Source: Thermomonas fusca DSM 15424 (GTDB lineage Bacteria > Pseudomonadota > Gammaproteobacteria > Xanthomonadales > Xanthomonadaceae). Taken from it: DNA of 64,000 nt. The stretch lies in contig NZ_AUIV01000006.1 in assembly GCF_000423885.1 (NCBI RefSeq), positions 1-64,000 on the forward strand, given 5' to 3'. Under the pieces are notes generated by a model. That model searched no databases and was not told where the DNA came from. It saw only the letters and a list, made by a program, of their open reading frames with translations. The translations under genes and the position numbers were made by a program. Positions within the stretch are counted from its first letter, which is position 1; every line of letters begins with the position of its first letter. Shown here piece by piece: positions 16,204-25,900 of this stretch.

Positions 16204-17157
16204 TCAGGCGTGCGGTTTCGCCGGCCGCGCCAGACTCAGTGCAACGGTGCTGCCGATGATTACAGCCACTGCGCCAAGCGACAGCAGGATCGGGATCTTG
16301 TACACATCGATCAGCAGCATCTTCATGCCGATGAACACCAGCACCAGCGCCAGTCCGTAAGGCAGCAGGTGGAAGCGTTCGGCCATGCCCTGCAGCAGGA
16401 AGAACATCGCGCGCAGGCCCAGCACCGCGAACACGTTGGAAGTCAGCACGATGAACGGGTCGGTGGTGATGGCGAAGATCGCCGGGATCGAATCCACCGC
16501 GAAGATCACGTCGGTGATGCCCAGCATGATGATCACGATGAACAGCGGGGTGAACTTGCGGCGGCTGCCGCGGCCCACCCACAGCGCGCTGCCGTGGTAG
16601 CGGCGCAGGAACGGGATGTGCGCGGTCAGCCAGCGCAGCACCGGGTTGGATTCCAGGTCGGGCTCCTGGCCGGCGGCGCGCCACATCTTGATGCCGGTGA
16701 ACAGCAGGAAGGCGCCGAACACGTACAACACCCAGTGGAACTTCGACAGCAGCAGCGCGCCGGCGAAGATCAGGATCGCGCGCAGCACGATGGCGCCGAT
16801 GATGCCGATCACCAGCGCGCGCTGGCGCTGCATCTCCGGCACCGCGAAATAGTTGAACAGCATCAGGAACACGAAGATGTTGTCGACCGCCAGCGCCTTC
16901 TCGACCAGGTAGCCGGTCAGGAATTCCATCCCGATGTCGGTTCCGGCCTGCGCGCCGAAGCGCTGCCCGGTGTACCACCACAGCCAGCCGTTGAAGGCCA
17001 GCGCCAGCGCCACCCAGCCGATGCTCCACCAGGCGGCTTCCTTGAAACTGACCTTGTGCGGCCCGCCGTGCCGCATCAGCACCAGATCGGCCAGCAGCGC
17101 GGCAATCACCACGCCGCCGAAGACCAGCCAGAGGAGAGGGGTTCCGATCGTTTCCAT
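16204..17157 (-). CDS. alx: TerC/Alx family membrane protein, likely Mn exporter
   Basis: A 317-residue inner-membrane protein of the TerC family, of which E. coli Alx is the best-known long member. It has 8-9 helices. The conserved acidic sites LVEKALAVDNIFVFLM and GITDVIFAVDSIPAIFA contain the paired Asp residues proposed for metal binding. The start is ATG 17157. In-frame starts further up (17250) would read through the riboswitch and are rejected. The leader carries a yybP-ykoY element, which fits a role in manganese homeostasis or export. Confidence 0.9.
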   Translation of the reverse strand: METIGTPLLWLVFGGVVIAALLADLVLMRHGGPHKVSFKEAAWWSIGWVALALAFNGWLWWYTGQRFGAQAGTDIGMEFLTGYLVEKALAVDNIFVFLMLFNYFAVPEMQRQRALVIGIIGAIVLRAILIFAGALLLSKFHWVLYVFGAFLLFTGIKMWRAAGQEPDLESNPVLRWLTAHIPFLRRYHGSALWVGRGSRRKFTPLFIVIIMLGITDVIFAVDSIPAIFAITTDPFIVLTSNVFAVLGLRAMFFLLQGMAERFHLLPYGLALVLVFIGMKMLLIDVYKIPILLSLGAVAVIIGSTVALSLARPAKPHA

Positions 17158-17221
17158 TTGAGAGCTCCGCGCCTTGCGACCGACGGAGGCGTCCATGCAG
17201 GGACGCATGGAAGGGAGCGCG

Positions 17222-17344
17222 CTTCGCCAATCGGCGAAGGTCTCACTCACTGGCCGGTGGCCAGCTGCGGCGCCGGGGTTGGTGTCGAATGAACACCTTC
17301 CCGTAATGACGACGTCCGCACGCGGAGTTACTCCCCTTCTTCGG
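17222..17344 (-). ncRNA. yybP-ykoY manganese riboswitch
   Basis: The leader of terC on the minus strand carries the family's invariant pieces in order: GGGGAGTA (17336-17329), CGTCGTCATTACG (17314-17302) and GAGACCTTCGCC (17244-17233). The first and last regions can form the basal P1 stem (GAAGG/CCTTC). The 3' strand of P1, CTTCGCC, can instead pair with GGCGAAG just downstream, giving a perfect 7-bp hairpin at 17239-17222, the likely switching platform. In known members Mn2+ binding between the two L-loops favours gene expression. Confidence 0.88.
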
Positions 17345-17384
17345 CGACAATAGCAGACCCCGGTAAAACCACGTGAACGCCGCC

Positions 17385-18554
17385 ATGGCCGAACCCCTGC
17401 CCGTTGTCCAGCTCAAGAACGCCTGGAATTCCACCCACCCGTGGATCTTCCAGCGGCTGGTGGAAAAGCCCGCGCAGCGGCCCAAGCCCGGCAGCATCGT
17501 GGATGTGGTCGGGGTGGACGGCACCTGGATCGGCCGCGGTTTCTACAACGGCCATTCGCGGATCGCCCTGCGCATGCTGGAGCGCGACCCCGACGTGGCG
17601 GTGGATGCCGACTGGTTCGTGCGCAAGATCGGCGAGGCAATCCAGCTGCGCCGCGAAATCCTCAAGCTGGACGAGATTTCCAACGCCTGGCGCGTGGTCC
17701 ACAGCGAAGGCGACGGCATCAGCGGGCTGGTAGTGGACCGCTACGACGACCTCATCGTGGTCGAGTTCTTCAGCGCCGGCGCGTGGCGCCACCGCAGCAT
17801 CATTTTCGATGCGCTGCGCGAGCACTTCCCCGGCTGCCGCTTCCACAGCTTCGCCGACGAGCACGTGCAGAAGCAGGAAAGCTTCGACTACAAGGACACC
17901 CAGGGCACCGAGCCGGCCACCGTCACCGAACACGGCATCAAGTTCCACGCCGACCCGGCCGACGCGCACAAGACCGGCTTCTTCGCCGACCAGCGCGAGA
18001 ATCGCCAGTGGCTGAGCCAGCAGGTGGCAGGCAAGCGCGTGCTCGACCTGTGCTGCAACACCGGCGGCTTCGCCGTGTATGCGGCGGCGCGCGGTGCCAG
18101 CGAAGTGGTGGGCATCGACATCGACCCGGCGGTGATCGAGCTCGCAAAGCAGAACGCGTATTTGAACCACGTCAAGCCGCGGTTCGTGCAGTCCGACATC
18201 TTCCCGTGGCTGCGCGATGCCGCGGCGGCGGGCGAACAATTCGACGTGGTCATCCTCGACCCGGCCAAGATGACCCGCGACCGCGAGCAGGTCATCAACG
18301 CGCTGAAGAAGTACCTCGACATGAACAAGCTGGCGCTGGGCGTGGTCAAGCCGGGCGGCCTGTTCGCCACCTTCAGCTGCACCGGCCTGGTCAGCGAGGA
18401 CCAGTTCCTCGACATGCTGCGCCGCGCCGCGTTCTACGCCGGCCGCACCGTGCAGGTACTCAAGGTGGCCGGCGCCGGCCCCGACCACCCGTGGCTGGCG
18501 CAGGTGCCGGAATCCCGCTACCTGAAGGCGGTGTTCTGCCGGGTGCTGGACTGA
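17385..18554 (+). CDS. rlmI: 23S rRNA m5C methyltransferase, RlmI type
   Basis: A 389-residue class I SAM-dependent methyltransferase. It has an N-terminal PUA domain (about 8-85, STHPWIFQRLVE), a central EEHVD-like region (HKTGFFADQRENR) and the Rossmann core with motif I LDLCCNTGGFAVYAA and motif IV VILDPAKMTR. The catalytic Cys is in FSCTG. This order matches RlmI, which modifies C1962 of 23S rRNA in E. coli. Either GTG 17373 or ATG 17385 may be used; neither has a strong ribosome-binding site. It diverges from terC. Confidence 0.92.
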   Translation: MAEPLPVVQLKNAWNSTHPWIFQRLVEKPAQRPKPGSIVDVVGVDGTWIGRGFYNGHSRIALRMLERDPDVAVDADWFVRKIGEAIQLRREILKLDEISNAWRVVHSEGDGISGLVVDRYDDLIVVEFFSAGAWRHRSIIFDALREHFPGCRFHSFADEHVQKQESFDYKDTQGTEPATVTEHGIKFHADPADAHKTGFFADQRENRQWLSQQVAGKRVLDLCCNTGGFAVYAAARGASEVVGIDIDPAVIELAKQNAYLNHVKPRFVQSDIFPWLRDAAAAGEQFDVVILDPAKMTRDREQVINALKKYLDMNKLALGVVKPGGLFATFSCTGLVSEDQFLDMLRRAAFYAGRTVQVLKVAGAGPDHPWLAQVPESRYLKAVFCRVLD

Positions 18555-18618
18555 CCCTTTCAACCCCGGCGGCGTTACGCGCATCGCACCCCGCATCTCC
18601 AACCACGCGGGGCGACGG

Positions 18619-19689
18619 ATGACGGGACGGATTGTGGCGGCGCTGCTGGCGCTGGCATTGGCGGGCGCGGGCAGCGCGCCGGCGGCGGCGCAACGAGTGG
18701 ACCTGTCGGCGCTGGATGCGGCGATGCCCGGCCCGCCGACCCGGGTGCTGGTGCTGGGGTCGGTGCATCTTTCGCAGGGCGGGGCGGCCGCGTTCGATCC
18801 CGCGACCTTGGAACCGCTGCTGCAGCGGCTGGCCGCCTACCGGCCCGGGATCATCACCATCGAGGCCCTGTCCGGCGAAACCTGCGAGCTGCTGCGCCGG
18901 CGCGCGATCTACCGGCAGGTCATGGACTACTGCCCGGACGTGGCGGCCGCCCGTGCCGCCACCGGGCTGGACGGCCCGGCCGCGCTGGACGCGATGGATG
19001 CGGCGCTGCGGGACTGGCCGGCGCAGCCGACGCCCGCGCAGCGCAGGCGGCTGGCATCGATCTTCCTGGCGGTCGGTGAACCGGCATCGGCACTGGTGCA
19101 GTGGTGGCAGCTGCCGGAGGCCGAGCGCCGGACCGGCGACGGCCTCGACGAGGCGCTGGTGCAGGACCTGCGCAAGCGCGAGGCCAACCCCAACGAGAAC
19201 TACCAGGTCGCGGCGCGGCTGGCCGCGCGCCTCGGCCTTCAGCGCCTGCATGCGGTAGACGACCACGTCGGCGACAACCTCGACATCCGCGACGAGGCAG
19301 CGTTCGAGAAGGCGATCCGGCAGGCGTGGGCCGGCGCCAGCGAAACCGCCAAGCAGGCGCAGGAACACATTGCCGGGCTGCGCGCGCGCGGCGACCTGCT
19401 CGGCACCTATCGCACGATCAATGCGCCGGCCTACCTGCGCCCCGCCGTCGAGGCCGACTTCGGCCAGGCCCTGCGCGATCCGTCGCCGCAGCGTTTCGGC
19501 CGCCAGTACGTGGCCGGCTGGGACGCGCGCAACCTGCACATGCTCGGCCATCTGGTCGCGGCCTTCCGCGAACGCCCGGGTGCGCGCGTGCTGGCGGTGG
19601 TCGGGGCCTCCCACAAGCCGTGGTTCGATGCCCTGCTGGGCATGACGCAGGGCGTGGAAGTGGTCGACGCGGAGCAGGTGTTGCGCTGA
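18619..19689 (+). CDS. DUF5694-type secreted protein (TraB-like fold)
   Basis: A 356-residue protein with a cleavable signal peptide (about 1-24, ending APAAAQR). The body starts RVLVLGSVHLSQ and ends RVLAVVGASHKPWFDALL. The early GxxH and late GASHK strands are the paired motifs of TraB/PrgY/EreA-like folds, and DUF5694 proteins have this size and layout. Enzymatic activity is unproven. It sits between rlmI and the metal-sensing two-component genes on the same strand, but gaps of 64 and 89 bases leave it probably independent. Confidence 0.78.
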   Translation: MTGRIVAALLALALAGAGSAPAAAQRVDLSALDAAMPGPPTRVLVLGSVHLSQGGAAAFDPATLEPLLQRLAAYRPGIITIEALSGETCELLRRRAIYRQVMDYCPDVAAARAATGLDGPAALDAMDAALRDWPAQPTPAQRRRLASIFLAVGEPASALVQWWQLPEAERRTGDGLDEALVQDLRKREANPNENYQVAARLAARLGLQRLHAVDDHVGDNLDIRDEAAFEKAIRQAWAGASETAKQAQEHIAGLRARGDLLGTYRTINAPAYLRPAVEADFGQALRDPSPQRFGRQYVAGWDARNLHMLGHLVAAFRERPGARVLAVVGASHKPWFDALLGMTQGVEVVDAEQVLR

Positions 19690-19778
19690 CCCGGATGGGG
19701 ATGGGGCGTTAGCATGCGCGGCAAGACCGGCGGCATGCGAAGGAGCCCCATGCACCAATTCCCCCGGATGTGCCGGCG

Positions 19779-20444
19779 ATGCGCCTGCTGATCGTCGAGG
19801 ATTCGCCGACCCTGGCCGCCAGCCTGCAGGCTACGCTGGAGCAGGACGGCCACGCCTGCGACCACGCCGCCGACGGCGAGCAGGCCATCGCCTTCCTCGC
19901 CGGCCATGACTACGACCTGTTGGTACTGGACTGGATGCTGCCGCGGCGCGACGGCCTGCAGGTGCTGAAGGCGCTGCGTGGTTCCGGCGCGCGCGCGCGG
20001 GTGCTGATGCTGTCGGCGCGCGACACCGTCGCCGACCGGGTGGCCGCGCTGGATGCCGGCGCCGACGACTACCTGGTGAAACCCTTTGCGCTGGACGAAC
20101 TGCAGGCGCGGGTGCGTGCACTGGCGCGGCGCGGGCGCGACGGCGGCGACACCGTGCTGGAGCTGGAGGGCCTGCAGGTGGACACCGGCGCCCGCCGCGC
20201 GCGCTGGCAGGGCGTGGACCTGCAGCTGTCGCCAAAGGAATACGCGCTGCTGGAACTGCTGCTGCGCGAGCGCGGCAAGGTGCTGTCGCGGCCGGCGATC
20301 TTCGACCGCCTGTACGACAGCGCCAGTGAATCCTCCGACAAGGTGGTGGAAGTGATCCTGAGTACCCTGCGCGGCAAGCTGGCCAAGGCTGGCGCGCCCG
20401 ACCCCATCCACACCCGCCGCGGCTTCGGCTATGTCATCGAATAG
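19779..20444 (+). CDS. OmpR-family response regulator
   Basis: A 221-residue regulator. The receiver domain (1-115) has Asp6/Asp7-type acidic residues in LLIVEDSP, phospho-acceptor Asp51 in LLVLDWMLP and Lys in YLVKPF. The winged-helix DNA-binding domain (about 125-220) ends in HTRRGFGYVIE. The start is ATG 19779; an in-frame GTG at 19770 adds three residues. It overlaps the kinase gene by 14 bases. With that kinase it most likely switches on the downstream metal-efflux operon. Confidence 0.94.
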   Translation: MRLLIVEDSPTLAASLQATLEQDGHACDHAADGEQAIAFLAGHDYDLLVLDWMLPRRDGLQVLKALRGSGARARVLMLSARDTVADRVAALDAGADDYLVKPFALDELQARVRALARRGRDGGDTVLELEGLQVDTGARRARWQGVDLQLSPKEYALLELLLRERGKVLSRPAIFDRLYDSASESSDKVVEVILSTLRGKLAKAGAPDPIHTRRGFGYVIE

Positions 20445-21768
20445 CCCGCGCGGATGGTCGCTGCGCACCCGCCTGCTGTGGCAGCTGGTGCTGGCGATCG
20501 GCCTGTTGCTGGGCGGGCTGTTCCTGCTGCTGGACGTATTGGTGGACCGCGCGATGTACCGCCAGCTCGACCAGTTCGTGGAGTCGCGTGCGTCCGCGCT
20601 GGCGCAGCAGCTGCAGGTGGACGACGACCCGCGCGCGCACATCCTGCCGGCCTGGGACATCGCCGGGCATACCGATTTCTTCGCCATCTACGACGCTGGC
20701 GGCCGCCTGCGCGCGGCCTCGATGAACAGCGGCGACGGCGCACTGCGCCTGCCGGCCAGCGTGCGCGGCGACATCCTGCTGCCGGACGGCCACGCCGGCC
20801 ATTACCGGGTGCTGCCGCTGGCGGCGGGTCGGTTTGCCGGTGGCCGGCTGGTGATGGCCACCGAGCGCGAGAGCTGGGACCGCACCGAGCGGCGCATGCA
20901 CGGTGTGCTGCTGGCCGGCACGTTGGCGGCCATCGTGCTGGCGGTGCTGCTATGCCTGCTGTTGGTGCGCCAGGCCTTCGTGCACATGGCGCGCGAGGCC
21001 CGGCGATTGCCGCACGATGGTCCGCCGGAACCGGGCCTACTGGCCAGCAGCCCGCGCGAACTGCAGCCGTTCATCGAAGCTGCCCACGAAGCCCTGCGCC
21101 GGTCGTGGGAAATGGCTGGGCGCGAGCGGAGTTTTTCCCGCAGCATCGCCCACGAGCTGCGTACGCCGGTGGCGGAAATCGCCGCGGTGACCGAACTGGC
21201 GCAGCGCCATGATGACCCCGCCGCGCTGCGCCAGGCCTTGGCCAGCGTGCGCGACACCAACACGCGCATGCAGCGCGGCATCGAGGCGTTGCTGGCGCTG
21301 GCCCGCTTCGAATCCGGGCAGGAAGCGCCGCAGGCCGATCCGCTGGACCTGGCTGCCCTGCTGCGCCAGCTGGCCGGCGACGGCTGGCCGGCCGACCGGC
21401 TGCGCCTGCAGCTGCCGGTGGAGGCCTGGGTGGTCTGCGATGCAGGGATGCTGGAGCGGGTGGCCAGCAACCTGCTGCAGAACGCGCTGGAATACGGTGA
21501 TCCCGACGTGCCGGTGCAACTGGCGCTGGCGCGGACGCCGCAGGGCTGGTGGCTGCAGCTGCGCAACCGTGCCTCCCGGCTGGCCGAAGCCGACCTGGTC
21601 CGCTTCGGCGAACGTCACTGGCGCGGCGGCCGCGACACCGACCCGCGCCACGCTGGCCTGGGGCTGGCGCTGGCGCGGGCGATGGCCACTGCGCTGGGCC
21701 TGCAGCTGCAGTTCACCCTCGAAGGCAGCGAGCTGCAGGCGGCGCTGGGGCCGATCCCGGCGCTGTAG
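20431..21768 (+). CDS. Sensor histidine kinase
   Basis: A 445-residue inner-membrane kinase. Two helices (about 15-38 and 157-180) flank a periplasmic sensor loop of roughly 118 residues. The phosphorylated His241 is in SIAHELRTPVAE. The ATPase domain shows the N box NLLQNALEYG and the G2 box HAGLGLALARA. The usual DxGxG box is replaced by LRNRASRL, as in some CzcS/QseC-like kinases. The periplasmic loop lacks an obvious Cys/His metal cluster, though single His residues (HIL, GHTDF, HAGHY) are present. It is coupled to the response regulator before it and precedes an RND metal pump. Confidence 0.93.
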   Translation: MSSNSPRGWSLRTRLLWQLVLAIGLLLGGLFLLLDVLVDRAMYRQLDQFVESRASALAQQLQVDDDPRAHILPAWDIAGHTDFFAIYDAGGRLRAASMNSGDGALRLPASVRGDILLPDGHAGHYRVLPLAAGRFAGGRLVMATERESWDRTERRMHGVLLAGTLAAIVLAVLLCLLLVRQAFVHMAREARRLPHDGPPEPGLLASSPRELQPFIEAAHEALRRSWEMAGRERSFSRSIAHELRTPVAEIAAVTELAQRHDDPAALRQALASVRDTNTRMQRGIEALLALARFESGQEAPQADPLDLAALLRQLAGDGWPADRLRLQLPVEAWVVCDAGMLERVASNLLQNALEYGDPDVPVQLALARTPQGWWLQLRNRASRLAEADLVRFGERHWRGGRDTDPRHAGLGLALARAMATALGLQLQFTLEGSELQAALGPIPAL

Positions 21769-21866
21769 AAGCGGTTCGGGCAGCCGGTGGGCGTTCCGGC
21801 GCTCCTTAAGCGTGGCGAAAGTTTGCGTATTCAGACTTCGGCCATCCGCCTGACTCCGTCATCGCC

Positions 21867-22967
21867 ATGCGCCGTCTTCCCGCCGTTCTTCTGCTGACCT
21901 CCGCGCTGCTGGCGCTCACCGCCTGCGGCTCCTCCAACGACGCCGCGCCAACGGAAGCCGCTCCGCAGGCCGACGCCCAGGGCCGGATCCGCCTGAGCGC
22001 CGCGCAGACCGCCAACCTCGGCATCCAGCGCACCCCGGCGGTGGCTGCCGACAGCGTGCCGGTCACCGGCCTGCCAGCCGAGGTCACGGTGCCGCTGGCC
22101 TCCAGCGCGCAGGTGACCATGCCGTACGCCGGGGTGGTGACACGGGTGCTGGTGGACGAAGGCGAGAGCGTGCGCCGCAGCCAACCGATGCTGCGGGTGC
22201 AGAGTCGCGAGCTGGTGGCGGTGCAGGCCGACTACGCCAGGGCCCGCGCCGAATCCGGGCTGGCGGCGCAGCAGGCGCAGCGCGACGCGCTGCTGCAGCG
22301 CGAAGGCCTGATCCCGGCCGCGCGCGCGCAGGAAAGCCGGGCGCGGGCACAGGTGGCCAGCGCCAGCCTGCAGCAGGCCGGTGCGTCGCTGGCGCAGCTG
22401 CGGCCCAGCGGCGGCGCGGCCGGCGAGTTCGAACTGCTGGCCCCGCAGGCCGGCCGCGTGGTGCACCGGCAGGTGGCGCCGGGACAGGCGCTGGAAGCGT
22501 TGGCCGCGGCCTTCACCCTCTCCAGCGACGACCGCCTGGACCTGGAATTCGCGGTGCCGGTGGAACTGGCGACGCAGCTGCGCGTCGGCCAGCCGGTGGC
22601 GCTGCCCGGCGGCGCCACGGCCAGCGTGGCGGCGGTGGGTGGCGACGCCGATGCCGGCGCGCAGAGCCTGCGCGTGCGCGCGCAGCTGGCTGCCGGCAGC
22701 GGGTTGCTGCCGGGCCAGCAGCTGGACGTGACCCTGCAGCTTCCGGCCCCCGCCGGCGCGGTGGCGGTGCCCGTGGGCGCGCTGCTGCAGGATGGCGACG
22801 GCCACCTGCTGTTCGTGCTCGAAGGCGATACCTGGCGCGGCCTGCCGGTGCGCCTGCTGGGCGGCGACGGGCGCCACGCCATCGTCACCGGCGAAGGGCT
22901 GCGCGCCGGCCTGCCGGTGGCGAGCGCCGGCGCCAACCTGCTCAAGACCCTGACGGCGGCGGAGTAG
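21867..22967 (+). CDS. RND efflux periplasmic adaptor, CzcB/CusB type
   Basis: A 366-residue membrane-fusion protein linking the RND pump to its outer-membrane channel. The N-terminus is a lipoprotein signal (LLALTAC, Cys near 20). It has the lipoyl halves (TMPYAGVVTRVLVDEGESV and LAPQAGRVVHRQVAPGQALE), a helical hairpin between them (ARARAESGLAAQQAQRDALL), then beta-barrel and membrane-proximal domains. Four bases separate it from the pump gene. There is no metallochaperone-like His/Met-rich tail, so it gives no hint to the metal. Confidence 0.92.
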   Translation: MRRLPAVLLLTSALLALTACGSSNDAAPTEAAPQADAQGRIRLSAAQTANLGIQRTPAVAADSVPVTGLPAEVTVPLASSAQVTMPYAGVVTRVLVDEGESVRRSQPMLRVQSRELVAVQADYARARAESGLAAQQAQRDALLQREGLIPAARAQESRARAQVASASLQQAGASLAQLRPSGGAAGEFELLAPQAGRVVHRQVAPGQALEALAAAFTLSSDDRLDLEFAVPVELATQLRVGQPVALPGGATASVAAVGGDADAGAQSLRVRAQLAAGSGLLPGQQLDVTLQLPAPAGAVAVPVGALLQDGDGHLLFVLEGDTWRGLPVRLLGGDGRHAIVTGEGLRAGLPVASAGANLLKTLTAAE

Positions 22968-22971
22968 GCCC

Positions 22972-25900
22972 ATGCTGCAACGGCTGATCGCGTTTTCCCT
23001 GCGCCAGCGCCTGATGGTGCTGCTGGCGGTGCTGGTGCTGGCCGGCTTCGGCCTGCGCGCCTACCTGCAGCTGCCCATCGACGCGTACCCCGACATTTCG
23101 CCTACCCAGGTCAAGCTGATCCTGAAGGCGCCGGGCATGACCCCGGAGGAAGTGGAAAGCCGGGTGGTGGCGCCGCTGGAGATGGAGCTGCTGGGCGTGC
23201 CCGACGCGGTGATGCTGCGCTCGACCGCGAAGTACGCGATCGCCGACATCACCCTGGACTTCAAGGAAGGCACCGACATCTACTGGGCGCGCCAGCAGGT
23301 GGCGGAACGCTACGGCAACGTCATCGACGTGCTGCCGGCAGGGGTCGGCGGCGGGCTGGCGCCGATCGCCACGCCGCTGTCGGACGTGCTGATGTTCACC
23401 ATCGAGGGCGGCGGCCTGGACCTGCAGGAAAAGCGCACCCTGCTCGACTGGACCATCCGTCCTGCCCTGCGCACGGTGCCCGGCGTGGCCGACGTCAACG
23501 TGCTGGGCGGCCACGCGCGCGCCTTCGTGGTGGTGCCGGACCGCGCCCGCCTGCTGGCCAACGGCCTGCATCTGGACGACCTGGTGCAGGCGCTGGAGCG
23601 CAACAACCGCAACGACGGCGCCGGCCGCCTGCAGGCCGGCGAGAACGCGCTGATCGTGCGCGTGGAAGGCGCGCTGGCGGATGCCGACGACATCGGCAAC
23701 GTGGTGCTCAAGCCCGGCATGCCGCCGGTGCGGGTGCGCGACGTGGCGCGCGTGCGCACCGAGGCGATGACCCGCTACGGCGCGGTGACCCGCGACGGCA
23801 AGGGCGAGGCGGTGCAGGGGATCGTGGTCGCGCTGCGCGGCGTGGATGCCTCCAGGCTGGTGCATGCGGCGGAGGCGCGGCTGCAGTCGCTGGCGTCGAG
23901 CCTGCCGCCGGGCGTGAAGATCGTCCCCTTCTACAACCGCAGCGAACTGATCGAGCGCGCGGTGGCCACCGTGCGCAACGCGCTGCTGGAAGCCACCGTG
24001 CTGGTGGTGGTGCTGCTGCTGCTGTTCCTGGGCGAACTGCGCGCGGCGCTGGTGGTGTCGCTGATGCTGCCGCTGGCGGCGCTGTTCACCTTCCTGCTGA
24101 TGCGGTTGACCGGCCAGAGCGCCAACCTGATGAGCCTGGGTGGGCTGGCGATCGCCATCGGCATGCTGGTGGACGCGGCGGTGGTGGTGGTGGAGAACAC
24201 CGTGACCCGCCTGCAGCCGGACGCACGCGGCGCGCACCTGCCGCGCCTGCACCGGGTGTTCGACGCCACCCGCGAGGTGGCCACGCCGGTGGCCGCGGGC
24301 ATGCTGATCATCGCCCTGACCTTCCTGCCGCTGCTGACCCTGGAAGGGCTGGAGGGCAAGCTGTTCGGGCCGGTGGCGTTGACGATCGTGTTTGCGCTGG
24401 GCGCCTCGCTGCTGCTGTCGCTGACCCTGATCCCGGTGCTGGCCTCGTTCCTGCTGCGTTCGCACGTGGAACACACGCCGTGGCTGATGCGCCAGGTGGA
24501 CCGCATCTACCGGCCGCTGCTGGACGCCGTGCTGGCGCGGCCCAGGCGCGCGTTGGTGCCCGCCTTGGTGGCGCTGGTGCTGGGCGTGGCGGCCTATCTC
24601 GGGGTCGGCAAGAGCTTCATGCCGACCATGGACGAAGGCGACATCTTGGTGCAGATCGCCAAGTCGCCGGCGATCTCGCTGCAGCGTTCCGCCGAGCTGG
24701 ACCTGGCGGTCGGGCGTGCGATCAAGGCGAAGGTGCCGGAAGTCGACCACGTGGTAGCGCGGGTGGGTTCGGACGAGCTGGGCCTGGACCCGATGGGCCT
24801 GAACGAAACCGACATGTTCCTCAAGCTCAAGCCCAAGGCGCAGTGGCGCAACCCGGACAAGGCCTGGCTGGCGGAGGAGATCCGCAAGGTGCTGCACGGC
24901 TTCCCCGGCATGGACATCGGCTTCACCCAGCCGATCGAGATGCGCGTCTCGGAAATGCTCACCGGCAGCCGCGGCGACCTCGCCATCAAGATCTTCGGCC
25001 CCGACCTTGCCACCCTCGGCACGCTGGCGCACCAGACCGCGGTCGCGCTGGAGAAGGTGCCCGGCGCGCAGGACATCCTCACCCAGACCACCGAGGGCGT
25101 GGACTACCTGCAGGTGGTGGTCGACCCGGTGGCGGCCGGCCGCAACGGGCTGGCGGTGGCCGACGTGCAGGACGAGCTGCGCGCGCAGATCGACGGCATG
25201 CCGGCCGGCATCGTGATCGAACCCGGACGGCGCACGCCGATCTTGGTCCGCGGCGGCGACGAGGTGCGGATGTCGGCGCAGCGCTTCCGCACCCTGCGCG
25301 TCGCCCTGCCCAGCGGCGGCGACATCCCGCTGTCCGCGATCGCCACCCTCAAGGCCGGCAACGGCCCGGTCAAGGTGGGCCGCGAACAGGGGTCGCGCTA
25401 TGCGCTGGTGCAGTCGAACGTGGACGGCCGCGACCTGGTCGGCTTCGTCGAGGAAGCGAAGGCGGCGCTGGCCACCGCGGTCAAGCTGCCGCCCGGCTAC
25501 CGGATGGAATGGGGCGGCCAGTTCGAGAACCAGCAGCGCGCCGCCGCAAGGCTGGGCCTGGTGGTGCCGATCGCGCTGGCGGCGATCTTCGTGGTGCTGT
25601 TCCTGAGCTTCGGCTCGCTGCGGCAGGCGCTGCTGATCCTCGGCAACATCCCGTTCGCGCTGGTCGGCGGGCTGATGGCGCTGTGGCTGTCGGGCGAGTA
25701 CCTGTCGGTGCCGGCCTCGGTCGGCTTCATCGCCCTGCTCGGCATCGCCGTCCTCAACGGGCTGGTGCTGGTGACTTGCTTCAACCAGCTGCATGACACC
25801 GGGCTGGAGATCGCCGAGGTGGTGCGGCGCGGCGCGCTGCAGCGGGTGCGACCGGTACTGATGACCGCCAGCATCACCGCACTGGGACTGGTGCCGCTGC

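Noticed and set aside
13541..17230. A 1229-codon open frame on the minus strand
   Set aside because: Only its 3' part (13541-14551) is the patatin gene. The rest runs antisense to or out of frame with DUF2238, rhomboid and terC genes and gives low-complexity Arg/Ala sequence.
17158..17250. Longer TerC start at 17250
   Set aside because: It would be translated through the riboswitch and switching hairpin; ATG 17157 begins at the first membrane helix.
22942..25794. A 950-codon minus-strand frame opposite the RND pump
   Set aside because: It is the antisense shadow of the CzcA-type gene, rich in His/Gln/Arg, with no domain or ribosome-binding site.
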